Below are positions 38,430-48,873 of a stretch of 64,000 nucleotides of DNA, in pieces. Under the pieces are notes generated by a model, which was not told the origin of the DNA, searched no databases, and worked only from the letters and a program-made list of their open reading frames with translations. Both the position numbers and the translations under genes were made by a program. Position 1 is the first letter of the stretch, and each line of letters starts with the position of its first letter. The stretch is taken from positions 248,001-312,000 of the forward strand of contig CBDALO010000168.1 of the NCBI GenBank assembly GCA_965196985.1, in the 5' to 3' direction. This DNA comes from 2-12-FULL-35-23 sp965196985. GTDB lineage: Bacteria; Pseudomonadota; Gammaproteobacteria; UBA12402.

Positions 38430-40027
38430 TGGTGACATTTATATCCCAATGTAAAAAAAATTCACTGAAAAAAACACGTAGAGTTCTGGATGCTTTTGCT
38501 AATCGTATTGGAGATAATACCTGGCAGACAGTGATTACACTGGAAGGATTAAGTGCTGTTAAAAAACTATTAAGAAAAACTGCTAGTAAAAATACAGCTG
38601 TGGCTTGTCATTGGATTAGATCTAGAGCAAGAACTGAGTTGGTATGGGTGGTGGGGAATAAACTGGAGTTTAATCGTGAAGGTCGCGTACCTGTAAACCG
38701 CACCAAAAATGATTTAGTTTACCAAGACGATTTGTTAGATTGGAAGTTGCTTCCCCTTATCCGAGCGTTAACTTCTTTGGCAGCTTTACTGCACGATTGG
38801 GGTAAAGCCAGTATTCGCTTCCAGAATAAACTTTCCAAAAACTACAAAGGCACTCAGGCGGATCGGTTACGCCATGAATGGGTGTCCTATTTATTGCTCA
38901 AGGCACTAATCTACAATACCAAAAACCCAAATATAGACCATGACTGGTTAACCACATTAAAAGAGGGAAGAATCAATGAAGATGCGATTAAAAGATTCTT
39001 ACACAATAATACTGAACAAGTGTCGTTAGCCGATTTACCCAGCATAGCAAAATTAATTGCATGGCTAATTATTACCCACCATAAACTTCCGATTTTAAAT
39101 GAGAAAGAAGCGCCTAAAGGTAGCCCATGTACTGGTCTCGATGGTCTGCTTAAGATGATTGATAAGACATGGGGATATGAAAATAAAAATATAAAAGAAC
39201 TTGCAGCATGTTTAGAGTTCCCTCAAGGCCTACTAACTAACGCTAATACATGGGTGTCACAAATAAAACGCTGGTCTGCCAAATTATTAGATTTACAAGA
39301 TGTTATTGCTCAAGCAATCGACAATGGTAGTTATCGAGTCTTGTTGCACCATGCTCGTTTGGCCTTGATGTTAGGCGATCATTACTTTTCATCGCTTGAT
39401 ATTAGTAAAACTCGTAATTGGAAAAGTATCACCAAATTGATCGCCAATACCCAGAAAGATAAGTCACCCAAACAAGCTTTGGACCAGCATTTGGTCGGTG
39501 TTTGCGAGAGCGCCAAAAAGATTATAGGAAAGTTACCAGCTATCGAAAACAACTTGGATCCCAGTTTTAATACTGCTGAGTTGAAACGCAAAAGCCCACA
39601 GCCCTATACCTGGCAAGATACTGCTGCAAGAAAAGTGCGAGATTGGCGCACAACGTGGGGTGGAACACGAAAAGGTTTTTTCGCAATAAACATGGCTAGT
39701 ACTGGTTGTGGCAAAACCTTTGCTAACGCGAAACTCATGATGGCACTCTCTGAAGATGGTGATAGTCTGCGCTATATTCTCGCGCTCGGGTTACGCACAC
39801 TTACATTGCAAACTGGAGATGAATACCGCAAGCGTATATTTAAACATAGTGATGGCAGTGATCTAGCTGTATTGATTGGTTCAAGGGCGATTGCAGACCT
39901 GCACTACCAAAATAAACAAGAGAAAGTACAGGATCAAGCGGAAAAAGGTTCGGAATCTACTGAAACTCTACTGGCCGACTCCGACGAAGTTGTTTACCAA
40001 GGTGAACTGCCTGAAGAAGGTTTAACT
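38426..40027 (+). pseudogene. cas3: Cas2-Cas3, 5' half only
   Basis: 534 codons match the intact gene at 15529 (one visible change, ACHW for SCHW near residue 60). The frame then runs about 41 residues into an IS66 end and stops at 40153. The Cas2 domain, HD motif (LLHDWGKAS) and Walker A (STGCGKT) remain; the DEVDD motif, later helicase motifs and C-terminal domain are absent. A free Cas2 domain with Cas1 could in principle still form an adaptation complex, but the adjacent Cas1 carries a motif change. Confidence 0.93.
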
Positions 40028-41974
40028 GTATCCGTTCAATATCAGCATGATTTGAAAATAATTCAAAAAGTTCTTGACAGCTTTTTCGTGCAAATTTGGA
40101 AATTTTATATTGGAATCATCGTGTGTCATAAAAGCATGATGTGCGCTCTATAACAACGCTGTATGCTCGGATTATTTTTTCATCGATCAGGTTCATGGCT
40201 TAAAAATAATTTCAGCAGTACGGCCATCTGTGTGGGGAAAATTTACCTTTTCAAACCCGTGGTATACTCTTCCTATGAAAAAACAACCTGACAAATCAGT
40301 TTTAGCCGATCTCATTGAGAGATTTAATAATACTGTTACACCAACAGCACTAGAAACAGATTTTAGCAATGTATGTGAAAGTCAGGCTGAGAAAATCATA
40401 AAGCTAGAAGACAAGGTGCAATCGTTAAATAACGCATTAAATAAATATAAAGGTGAGCAAGGAAAGCCTAATGTTAGAAAGCAAACGCGCGCTAACAAGG
40501 ACAAGGATCATTCCTCCGAGAAGGATAGAAAAGGAAATAAAACCAATAAAACTAGAAAGCCAAAATCTAGTAAAAAAAATCTCGAAGTCTCTAATACAGT
40601 GACACTAACAATTAATCCAGATTCGTTGCCCAGCGATGCTGTGCCAAATGGCTCTAAGAAAACACTTATCCAGGATATAAAAATTGCTGCTAATAACACT
40701 CTTTTTTTGCGCCAACAATATTACTCCCCTTCTGAAAACAAACACTATACAGCACCTCTGCCAACTGGTTATGAGGGCCAGTTCGGCCCTACTATTAAAA
40801 GCTGGACAAGCTTCCTAAATACTCAAGGTGGTATGACGCTAGAAAGCCTTGAGACATTTTATAAAACCGCCAACATAGATATTAGTAAATCAACCATCCA
40901 TAGCTTCACAATTAAAACACCTACGATACTTGAGCCCGAGAAGGTAGAAGTTGTGAAGGCAGGTTTACAATCCACGAACTACCAGCACCTAGATGACACC
41001 AACGCTAGAGAGGATGGGAAAAACCGTTATGTTAATGTATTGGGTAATGAGTATTATTCAGCTTACTTTACGCTGACCAGTAAAAGTCGATTAAGCGTCA
41101 TTGAAATGTTAAGCAAAGACCACTTTGGGTTCACATTAAATGAGGCCGCTTTTAATTTACTGGCTACTATGAACTTACCCCACAAGGTAATCGAAAGCTT
41201 AAAGGTATTTCACTCATCGACTATCTTAAACAGTAAGGAGCTGGAAGTTATTCTTGATAAGGTATTAGGTGATAAAAAATTTCCAAAATATAGAAAGCTG
41301 ATTACTGATGCGGCAGCTATCTCAACATATAGAAAGAGTCCTTATGCGATAGAAACACTCATTACCGATGATGCGCCACAGTTTAAGCTCATTACTGAAT
41401 CACTCGCCTTGTGCTGGGTTCATGAGGGTAGGCATTATAAAAAGCTGACGCCAATTTTTAAGAAGCACCAAGACTCTGTTGACAGCTTCTTGGATAGGTT
41501 TTGGGATTATTATCATAAGCTCATTGAATATAAAAAGAACCCAGGGCAAGATGAGATAGATAAGCTATCCAATGAGTTTACTGAGTTATTCTCAACAATC
41601 ACTGGCTACGAGAAACTAGATAAACAAATTGAGCTCACCTTAAAAAAGAAAAGGCAGCTATTGTTAGTGCTGGAAAAGCCAGAGCTTCCTCTACATAACA
41701 ATCCAGCAGAGTTGATGGCTCGGAAGCAGGCTAGAATGCGCGATGTACACCTTCATACTATGAGTGAAGAAGGAACGAAAGCTAAGGATACAATGGTTAC
41801 AATTACTGAGACATGTAAAAAGCTAGCAGTTAATGTCTTCGATTATATATATGACAGAATTACAAAAAACTATTCTATGCCTTCGCTAGCGGAATTAATT
41901 ACCATCCGCTCATCACAGGCGCAGTAAACTAAAGAGAGCGCAGCATGAGCATCATGCTGAAATAAGACGGATAC
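40028..41974 (+). mobile_element. IS66-family element, copy 2
   Basis: 1947 bp, the same length as copy 1, with GTATCCGT ends. The flanking 8-mers differ (GTTTAACT and GATTTTTA), so the two sides were not originally adjacent. The element marks a rearrangement joint that removed the rest of the duplicated cas3. Confidence 0.92.
40275..41927 (+). CDS. IS66-family transposase
   Basis: 550 residues from ATG 40275. The translation appears identical to that of copy 1 (26442-28094). Catalytic motifs DDTNARED, TDDAPQF and NNPAELMARKQ are present. Identity between copies implies recent movement within this genome or exchange by recombination. Confidence 0.88.
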   Translation: MKKQPDKSVLADLIERFNNTVTPTALETDFSNVCESQAEKIIKLEDKVQSLNNALNKYKGEQGKPNVRKQTRANKDKDHSSEKDRKGNKTNKTRKPKSSKKNLEVSNTVTLTINPDSLPSDAVPNGSKKTLIQDIKIAANNTLFLRQQYYSPSENKHYTAPLPTGYEGQFGPTIKSWTSFLNTQGGMTLESLETFYKTANIDISKSTIHSFTIKTPTILEPEKVEVVKAGLQSTNYQHLDDTNAREDGKNRYVNVLGNEYYSAYFTLTSKSRLSVIEMLSKDHFGFTLNEAAFNLLATMNLPHKVIESLKVFHSSTILNSKELEVILDKVLGDKKFPKYRKLITDAAAISTYRKSPYAIETLITDDAPQFKLITESLALCWVHEGRHYKKLTPIFKKHQDSVDSFLDRFWDYYHKLIEYKKNPGQDEIDKLSNEFTELFSTITGYEKLDKQIELTLKKKRQLLLVLEKPELPLHNNPAELMARKQARMRDVHLHTMSEEGTKAKDTMVTITETCKKLAVNVFDYIYDRITKNYSMPSLAELITIRSSQAQ

Positions 41975-43155
41975 GATTTTTAAGTGTTTGTTTAGACTAT
42001 GAGATCTCTCAAGGTGGAATTCATAACATTGCAGCTGTTGCGATTCAAAGAGCGGAGAAGATTAATTCTCAGGAAGACTTAAGCCAAGCCAAACTAGTAG
42101 CTAATGATGAAAAGTTTCACCTTAATAAACCAATTCTTTCTGGAACCGATATTCGTTCTTTATATTGTTATTTGCTTCGCCTAGAAGACACACGTGATGG
42201 AGATACGTGGGCAAGAAATTTACTAGAGCTGAAGAAAAAACATTTTTTACCAGAGGCTGTTTATGGTGACGATGGCCGTGGTTTGTATGCTGGACATAAA
42301 CTTGTAATGCCAGATGTTCCTTACCACAGAGATCATTTTCACATCATCCATGAGTTACTTGAGGTTCGCCGTTACTTTAGAAATAGGAAAAAAAGTTCTA
42401 TCACATATCTAAACCAACGAGAGAATAAGTATTACAAGGCAATTACTAAAGGTAATGAAGCGCTACATGAAGAGCAGTTATTCATGGCGGTAAAAGAGGC
42501 AGGACAAGCTGGGCACTTATCAAGCTCTATTGACACGTTAGTAGACTGGTTGTGTCATGATGTTTTAGTAAAAGCAGGCCCAGCACCAGAGCAACGTAGT
42601 GAGTTATATGACTTCATTGTTAATGAACTAAAAACCCTTGAGTTAATTCATCCTCATCGTATTAAATCAATTCGAGTTATGTTGGAGAATGCCAAACACT
42701 TAGCTTTATCATTTATGATGACAATTGATAATAAATTTCAGGTAATTGCTGAATCTAATAATATCTCTGTAAATACTTTGTGGAAAATAGCTGAATTACA
42801 AAGGTGTAAGGAAGGGTCAATGAAATATGCTGTTCGTGCGTTACCCTTACAAGATGAATTGGGTGATGATTTCTATGACATAGAAGAACTTGTGACTCGA
42901 GTGCTAGAGGGCACGGAACGCACAAGCTCTATGGCAGAAAACCTGCATAGTCGTATATCTCCCTACTTATTTGTACGTAAGCAAGTAGGGAATGGATTTC
43001 TTAATTTACTACGCTTCTTTTTAAATCATGAGAAAATCGAGCGTAGCGAAAAAAGCTTTCGTCATCAGAAAACTCCAGCACATATTTTAACTGGTCAGGA
43101 GCATCCACACTGGGTAGAAATGCTGGGCTTCAAACGTTTTCAACGAGCAGCATAA
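41975..43155 (+). pseudogene. Transposase, 5'-truncated at the IS66 joint
   Basis: The frame is open from the IS66 end (VCLDYEISQGGIHNIAAVAIQ and onward) through ATG 42172 to the stop at 43155. A DDE-like core is suggested by AVYGDDGRGLYAG with the following VPYHRDHFHIIHE motif, and by SSMAENLHSRISPYLF near the C-terminus. I do not recognise the IS family. The N-terminal DNA-binding part is missing, so it should be inactive. Confidence 0.65.
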
Positions 43156-43185
43156 CGCAATCTAATTTTTAAAGAGCAGTAGTTA

Positions 43186-43431
43186 TTATGCTTTAATTGG
43201 GTAGGTATTTCTATGCGCCCTGATACCTAAAATACACCGTAATTGAACCAAGCCCTTTTTTGTATAAGCAGGATAGAGCGCAATAATTTTCACCCAAAGG
43301 TCTTCTGGAATCTCCCATGGCTCTTTTGATGATGAACGCCATGACTTGAGCGATTGAGCAATATTATCTAGTGTTGAAGGTGTTGCTGACTTGGGTGTAA
43401 CGACTTTTTTATCAAATGTTTTGCCAAACAT
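43186..43431 (-). CDS. Small hypothetical protein, probably IS-associated
   Basis: 81 residues, convergent with the truncated transposase and 30 bp from its stop. A disordered Ser/Thr/Lys N-terminus leads to EPWEIPEDLWVKIIALYP and KGLVQLRCILGI, which looks like a compact helical (HTH-like) domain. AAGG precedes the ATG at 43431. It may be an accessory gene of the same element; function unknown. Confidence 0.5.
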   Translation of the reverse strand: MFGKTFDKKVVTPKSATPSTLDNIAQSLKSWRSSSKEPWEIPEDLWVKIIALYPAYTKKGLVQLRCILGIRAHRNTYPIKA

Positions 43432-43494
43432 AATAGGACCTTTCTAAATAGTTTTACTATCGGTCCTTTAGGATAAAGTAACTAGCTGACCTAA

Positions 43495-44319
43495 TGCACA
43501 CATGCTTGCCGCAAGCTCACCATTCTTGAACCAAGCGCGGGCCATGGTGCATTCCTAGCCGGTATGCAACGGTTGCAAGGGTTACGCTGTTGGCAATCAG
43601 CGCACATGAACGCCGTGGAAATTGACTCGGTGAGCTGTGAGTTTTTACAAGCACTGTATCCTGAGGCAACCATTGTGCACAGCGGGTTTGAAGCGTTTCA
43701 TCCCACCACCCGGTATGATTTAGTGGCTGGTAACCCGCCGTTTGGTCAGGTAACAGTACACGATGAACAACATCCGGACTTGTGTCCGTTTAGCATTCAT
43801 CATTACTTTGTTGCAAAAAGCTTGCGACTTTTAAAACCGCACGGTCTGTTAGCAATGCTAGTCCCACGGTATTTTTTGGATGCGTCGCGCAAGCATGTCC
43901 GTGAGATTGCCAGTCGTGAAGGGGCCAGCTTACTTGCGGCGTATCGGTTACCGGATCATTTGTTCTCAGAGGCGAAGGTGACGGTGGATGTCATCTTGTT
44001 GCGAAAAGCACCGGGATCGGTGGCGTGGTTACACGCGAAACCGTACCGCGGGGTCAACGGTGAACGGGCATGGCTGAATGAGTATTTTTTTGCAAACCCA
44101 CATCATATTTTAGGCGAGCTCGTCTTTTATCCGATTTATGGGCGACAGGAAATTACTTGTCAGGCACGCGGTCACTTAACGCAACGACTTCAGCAAGTGC
44201 TCACCGCCTTGCCAATTACCGAGCAATTGAATGGACTGGCGATGCAGATTCAAAGCTTGCAAGCGCAAGTGGCTTATCTAACGCAGTATCAACAACAATT
44301 ACTCAAGCCATCGGACTGA
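43495..44319 (+). pseudogene. N6-adenine DNA methyltransferase, 5'-truncated
   Basis: Motif I is visible upstream of the first ATG (LTILEPSAGHGAFLAGM at about 43516-43566) and the catalytic motif NPPFG at 43731-43745, followed by FVAKSLRLLKPHGLLAMLVP. This is the gamma-type adenine methyltransferase layout seen in large plasmid/ICE methylase-helicase proteins. The frame is closed by a TAA at 43492, next to IS-derived DNA, so the N-terminal portion is gone. A coiled coil (QLNGLAMQIQSLQAQ) ends the protein. A strong terminator follows 11 bp after the stop. Confidence 0.75.
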
Positions 44320-44330
44320 GTCACTCAACG

Positions 44331-44356
44331 AAAAAAACGGGGCAACCCGTTTTTTT
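44331..44356 (+). terminator. Rho-independent terminator after methylase gene
   Basis: AAAAAAACGGG, loop GCAA, CCCGTTTTTTT, followed by TCG. Stem plus U-run on the plus strand; the A-run makes it potentially bidirectional. Confidence 0.85.
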
Positions 44357-44408
44357 TCGTGTAAAATTTGCCAACTTAACAACATAACGACTCAAAGGAA
44401 AGGACAGC

Positions 44409-45137
44409 GTGGATCCATTCATCCCTCACACTAACGCGATGGGCGAACTGCAAGCCTATCCGTTTAGTACGAACCTGCAGGCTAGTAATCAATCGCTCTG
44501 CAAACAGTACCTACTCCTGCGGTTGGGTTTAGAGACCTTGGTTATTGATGTCATAGACAGTACGGTTATCCCTAAACGCACTTTTCGTGAAGCAGCTAAG
44601 GCATTAGGGGTTTTAAAGAAAGGGACGCTTAACATTGATGAAGAAAAAGAGACCGGCCCGCTGCTCGATTTTATCCTGCATAACTGGTACACTGGGGCAC
44701 ACAATCCCATGCATCACTTTTATGAGCGATGCCAAAGTGGCCAAGAGCAATTAACTGATGAACAGATGACATTAGTGACACTGCTCGAGGGTTCCGTTTA
44801 TCGGTTAATGATCGTGATTAAACCTTTATCTCACGCTGGCGTGTTGGTTTATGATGTATTAGCCCAGCAACAACTCTTGTTGATGGATGAGGCTCTTTCG
44901 AATCAAAATTCAACAGGTATCTTGTTGGCTACCAACACCCTACATCTAGATGACTACATTACCACCACTGGTGCAGCGTTTTCGATGAATCACATTCGAG
45001 ATAAAATCATGACCCAAGTAACTAAAATGACGGCGGGCAAAACAACCTATCCAACATTTGATAGCCTTCCCCCTGCCCTTCACACAAAATACGTTACCGT
45101 GATTTTAAAAGCCGCACTCCGTGAAGCCAGAAGTTAA
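44409..45137 (+). CDS. Hypothetical protein, plasmid/ICE-type cargo
   Basis: 242 residues starting at GTG with AAGGAAAGGA upstream. No membrane segment or signal peptide; mixed helical composition with a VLVYDVLAQQQLLLMDEAL stretch. It lies between the methylase terminator and rdgC, and reads in the same direction. The family is not recognised. Confidence 0.65.
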   Translation: MDPFIPHTNAMGELQAYPFSTNLQASNQSLCKQYLLLRLGLETLVIDVIDSTVIPKRTFREAAKALGVLKKGTLNIDEEKETGPLLDFILHNWYTGAHNPMHHFYERCQSGQEQLTDEQMTLVTLLEGSVYRLMIVIKPLSHAGVLVYDVLAQQQLLLMDEALSNQNSTGILLATNTLHLDDYITTTGAAFSMNHIRDKIMTQVTKMTAGKTTYPTFDSLPPALHTKYVTVILKAALREARS

Positions 45138-45215
45138 GGGTTGGTTATTTTCATCCAGCTCAACACTCGTTAGAATGTCCGTCCTGACTAACTTCGATCA
45201 AAGGGCAATGATCCT

Positions 45216-46136
45216 ATGTGGTTTAAAAACATCCAGCTTTTCCGTCTTTCCTCTAAAATGAAATACAGTCCTGAGGCATTAGAAAATGAGTTACAACGCT
45301 TTGCTTTTACGCCTTGCTTGCCCAGTTTTGAAGAAAGTGTGGGCTGGCTACCTCCGCTTGAGCTGGAAGACAGCCCCTTAAGTTATGCCGCCAATGGTTA
45401 TTTAATGGTGTGCTTGCAGAGTGAAAAGAAGCTCCTGCCCGCCACGGTGATTCGCCAAAAAGTCAATGAACGGGTCAAACAAATTGAACAAGCCGAGCAA
45501 CGGGTGGTACGTGCTAAAGAAAAGCGCGACCTGAAAGAGGATATTATTGTTGCACTGCGACCCAAAGCATTTACCCAATACACCAAACTCTATGCCTACA
45601 TTGACACCAAACAACAACTATTGGTGCTCAATACCTGCACTGCTTCTCAGGCTGAGAAATTCATTCACCTGTTTAAGCGGACGTTTGAAAACTGCCAGCT
45701 GGTTGCCTTGGAAACAAAAAAGCCCAGCTATACCATGACCCAATGGCTACAAACCAAGCAAGCCCCCGGCTCGCTTCACATCGAAAAGTCGTGTGTCTTG
45801 CAAGACCCGGAACAAGAAACCCGTGTGATTCGATGCCAGCAGCAAAACTTATTCGATAAAAGTATCCAAGCCTTGATTAAAGACGGCTGCCAAGTGAAAC
45901 AATTAGGGCTTAGCTTTGATGATGACCTGATGTTTAGCTTAGATGAGCAACTCACTATTCGCAGTATCCGCTACCAAGATGAACTCTTGGCCGCTGCCAA
46001 AGAAGCCTACACCGAAACCCCTGAGCAACAATTTGATGCGGATTTTGCTTTAATGACTGACACACTGAGCCAGCTCATTGCTGAATTGCTAGCCATTTTT
46101 GAGGTGAGCTCGAAGGGCAAAAAGGCTAAGAAATAG
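45216..46136 (+). CDS. rdgC: RdgC, nucleoid/recombination-associated protein
   Basis: 306 residues, near the E. coli length (303). Family features: MWFKNIQLFRLSS start, FTPCLPSFEESVGWLPPL, LPATVIRQKVNERVKQIE, and the TMTQWL with LFDKSIQALIKDGCQVKQLGLSFDDD region. RdgC forms a ring around double-stranded DNA and inhibits RecA-mediated exchange. It is widespread in gammaproteobacterial chromosomes but also carried on mobile elements; next to a methylase and close to other ICE-type genes the second is plausible here. The translation looks intact. Confidence 0.92.
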   Translation: MWFKNIQLFRLSSKMKYSPEALENELQRFAFTPCLPSFEESVGWLPPLELEDSPLSYAANGYLMVCLQSEKKLLPATVIRQKVNERVKQIEQAEQRVVRAKEKRDLKEDIIVALRPKAFTQYTKLYAYIDTKQQLLVLNTCTASQAEKFIHLFKRTFENCQLVALETKKPSYTMTQWLQTKQAPGSLHIEKSCVLQDPEQETRVIRCQQQNLFDKSIQALIKDGCQVKQLGLSFDDDLMFSLDEQLTIRSIRYQDELLAAAKEAYTETPEQQFDADFALMTDTLSQLIAELLAIFEVSSKGKKAKK

Positions 46137-46270
46137 TCACCCTGCTCGCTAGTTTGATTGGCTGGCTCACTGCAAATGACCTTCCTTAGTCTTGAGTAAG
46201 CCACAGGGTTTTTCCAGCGGATGCGTTATTATTATGCACAGGCCACGTGCCACTGCGGGTGCTTATTGCT

Positions 46271-46314
46271 TCTGCCCTCTCTGTTGAATCGCAAGATTCA
46301 ACAGAGAGGGCAGA
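46271..46314. terminator. Perfect 20-bp hairpin after rdgC
   Basis: TCTGCCCTCTCTGTTGAATC, loop GCAA, then its exact complement, followed by ATTTTTATTG. It is placed 134 bp after the rdgC stop and is probably its terminator. Confidence 0.75.
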
Positions 46315-46403
46315 ATTTTTATTGTAAGTCACTGATTAATTAAAGTGATTACGAAGAATTCAACACTAAACCGAAGTAAAGTAAAAGTTGAATTTTCACT
46401 TGG

Positions 46404-46730
46404 TTAGACTTTTGTCATTTTAGGTGAGCTAAAACACACATCAAAAACCCCTTGCTGCCCATTGGCACCGGCCCGCAACTTATCCACATGAAACTGGGGC
46501 CCTAAAAAGGCAATGGCATTCGGTTAAGCATATTTGGCAGATCCTCCACTAATATTTAACCATTTTGTAACCGGCTTTCTAGATTGCCGTGGTGAATGCC
46601 TACCCCTTCTTATTTTTTGACGTACGCGAGCAATGCTGCCAAGCATGAGCGGGATACAAAGAAAACCAGAATCATTTTCTGGCAACAATAATTTTTCTAA
46701 ACTTCGACCGATTGTTACGTCTATCTTTAT
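46404..46730 (-). pseudogene. Unrecognised gene remnant with one in-frame stop
   Basis: A minus-strand frame reads TIGRSLEKLLLPENDSGFL, then IPLMLGSIARVRQKI and KWLNISGGSAKYA, a TAA at 46526-46524, then in the same frame PNAIAFLGPQFHVDKLRAG, ending SSPKMTKV. Both parts look protein-like, and a single CAA-to-TAA change would explain the stop. No start codon is visible. The rest of 46137-46816 holds only the hairpin and AT-rich DNA. Confidence 0.35.
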
Positions 46731-46816
46731 TTAGGGGAATTGAGCTAGTTTTATCTCATAATAAACAAGGTTTTTAGTAACCTATCAAGGTAAAATAACT
46801 TGATATAAAAACTATA

Positions 46817-47373
46817 GTGAAATTAGTCATGCGCAGAATCATAAAAGCGATTAAAAGCCTGAGTGATTACCTGATCCTGCTGAAAAAAAATCCAGAGCTA
46901 CTAAGGCCAGAGCAGTGCAGCCATTGCGGTGCAGGTGGACTATGGTCACATGGATCATATGATCGAAAACCAGATAGGAACCCAGGTAAAGGACGCTCTT
47001 TAAATCCCACCCCTGTTTTGAGATTTTATTGTCATCAATGTAAACGTACTTGTTCAACCCTACCTGAGATACTTTCTCCAAAGCGTTGGTATTGCTGGTC
47101 AGTTCAGCAGGCAGTGTTAATGAGCGTGCTCCTGGGAAAAGTATTAGCTCATCAGGTCAGGAGCAAGGTGTTAGTCGACACACCGTTGCTAGGTGGTTTC
47201 ACTGGTTGGTTGACCACTTCGTTGATTACTCCTTCCATATCAAAGCACATCCGTTGTGGTTACAGCTTGGGCGACATAGTGATCCACAAGCGTTTTGGTT
47301 GGCCTGCCTTGGTGAGCATGATTTATCGAGCATCATGCTTTTTCTTAACAACACAGGAGTGAGCATCCCATAA
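46817..47373 (+). CDS. DUF6431-type zinc-finger protein, two frames joined by a possible -1 frameshift
   Basis: Frame one (GTG 46817 or ATG 46829) encodes QCSHCGAGGLWSHGSYDRK and FYCHQCKRTCSTLPEIL, two Cys pairs of a zinc ribbon typical of DUF6431. The HTH half (GQEQGVSRHTVARWFHWL) lies in the -1 frame, ending at 47373. The overlap contains G-GGA-AAA at 47134-47140, in the zero frame: a canonical X-XXY-YYZ slippery heptamer. Slipping there gives LLGKSISSSGQEQG. Either programmed frameshifting or a simple indel could explain it. The gene precedes the DDE transposase and ATPase and probably belongs to the same transposon. Confidence 0.65.
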
Positions 47374-47507
47374 TTAATTAACGTGAAAAAAAGTTGAGAT
47401 GGATATTTTCTGTAAACCTCACGACCCCACACAGTTTGAGCGTAGCATTCTCAACTCAAGTTGTGATTAACTCATTGCAAGTAGTTAAATCACACAGGAA
47501 TTGCAAA

Positions 47508-48845
47508 ATGACCAAGCCCATTCACCCAACAGCACTGTTTCGCCTAAGTGTTTTAGGTGAGCTATGTAGCCGAAATAGTTTTGAGCATGGTGAGCTCAAG
47601 AGCATTATTAAAAGGTTGTCCCAGCAAACCTACAACATTCCAGGTAGTAAGCGTGTTCACCTCAGTGCTAAAACAATTGAGAATTGGTATTACGCCTGGT
47701 TAAAGCAGGGTATTGATGGATTAGTTCCTAAAACTCGACGAGACAAAGGCCAGTGTCACATCAATCCAGAGCTACAAGAGTTAATTATTTCCACTAAACA
47801 GGAAAGCCCTTCAAGATCAATTCCGACCGTGATTAAACTCTTAGAAACTCAAGGGAAGGTAGCACGAGGTGAATTATCTCACGCAACAGTTCACCGCTTA
47901 TTAGTAAAACACGGCCTGTCTAAAAGAACAGTCACACCTTCTAACCAAATTGAGCGCCGCTCATTTGAGGCGCTCACAGCTTGTGATATTTGGTATGGCG
48001 ATGTCATGCATGGTCCAACGATTTACGATGGCCAAAGAAGAGTTAAAAGCTATTTGGTGAGTATTTTTGATGATGCCTCAAGGTTGGTCTGTCACAGTAA
48101 ATTTTGTACTGATGAGAGTGCCATTACTATTGAGCATGTGTTGAAAGAGGCATTACTCAAACGTGGGCTTCCTGTTAAGCTCATCATTGACAACGGCCCT
48201 GCCTACCGTGCTAAAACGTTGCAAACCATTTGTGCTCGTTTGAAAATTCAATTGATTTACGGCAGGCCCTATGAACCGCAAAGCAAAGGCAAACTAGAGC
48301 GTTGGCATAGAACAGTACGCGAGCAATTCCTAGCTGAATGCAACCTGGATTCCATTCATAGTTTCAATGCGCTGAATGATCGATTTTGGGCTTGGGTTGA
48401 GCGTGTTTATCATCAAGCCTCGCAAAGCGCCCTGCCTGACAAGATGACCCCGTTACAACGCTATCAGCAAGACCTCACTAAAATTCAGCCGTTAGGTTGT
48501 TTGGCCGATAAGCTAGATGATTACTTCCTGCATCGCATTAAGCGCCGAGTCAGGAAGGATGGCACGGTAAGCTGGAATAATCGACTCTTTGAAGTTCCAT
48601 TTGAACTGGCTCAACAAGAGGTTTATTTAGTGGTTGATCCGCATAGTGACTCCGCCCGTCACGTCGAATCATTGGAATATCAATACCTTGGTGCAGTGGG
48701 AGAGCTGGACAAACATAACAACCTTTCTAGAACCCGAGCTAGACCTCAGATGCCGGAACAACCAGCAAGAAAAACCTCGCTAGTTGAGATTGTTTATAAC
48801 CAAGTTAAAGAGGATTTGGATATCACTGAGGAGATACCGTCTTAA
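47508..48845 (+). CDS. DDE integrase-type transposase (TniA/IS481-like)
   Basis: About 445 residues from ATG 47508, which has AGGAA 8 nt upstream (the frame is open back to 47394). An N-terminal HTH region (KTIENWYYAWLKQGIDGLVPK) leads to an rve catalytic core: Asp in CDIWYGDVMHG, Asp in KLIIDNGPAYRAK, Glu in PQSKGKLERWHRTVREQF. A Mu/IS481-type C-terminal beta domain follows. Together with the DUF6431 gene before it and the TniB/ExeA-like ATPase after it, this resembles a Tn5053/Tn7-style core of transposase plus AAA ATPase. Confidence 0.82.
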   Translation: MTKPIHPTALFRLSVLGELCSRNSFEHGELKSIIKRLSQQTYNIPGSKRVHLSAKTIENWYYAWLKQGIDGLVPKTRRDKGQCHINPELQELIISTKQESPSRSIPTVIKLLETQGKVARGELSHATVHRLLVKHGLSKRTVTPSNQIERRSFEALTACDIWYGDVMHGPTIYDGQRRVKSYLVSIFDDASRLVCHSKFCTDESAITIEHVLKEALLKRGLPVKLIIDNGPAYRAKTLQTICARLKIQLIYGRPYEPQSKGKLERWHRTVREQFLAECNLDSIHSFNALNDRFWAWVERVYHQASQSALPDKMTPLQRYQQDLTKIQPLGCLADKLDDYFLHRIKRRVRKDGTVSWNNRLFEVPFELAQQEVYLVVDPHSDSARHVESLEYQYLGAVGELDKHNNLSRTRARPQMPEQPARKTSLVEIVYNQVKEDLDITEEIPS

Positions 48846-48873
48846 ACGTCAACAATAAATTGTAAAATTTTTA

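Noticed and set aside
46480..46488. DnaA box TTATCCACA suggesting an origin
   Set aside because: Only a single box, inside a protein-like remnant frame, with no cluster, AT-rich unwinding region or dnaA/repA gene.
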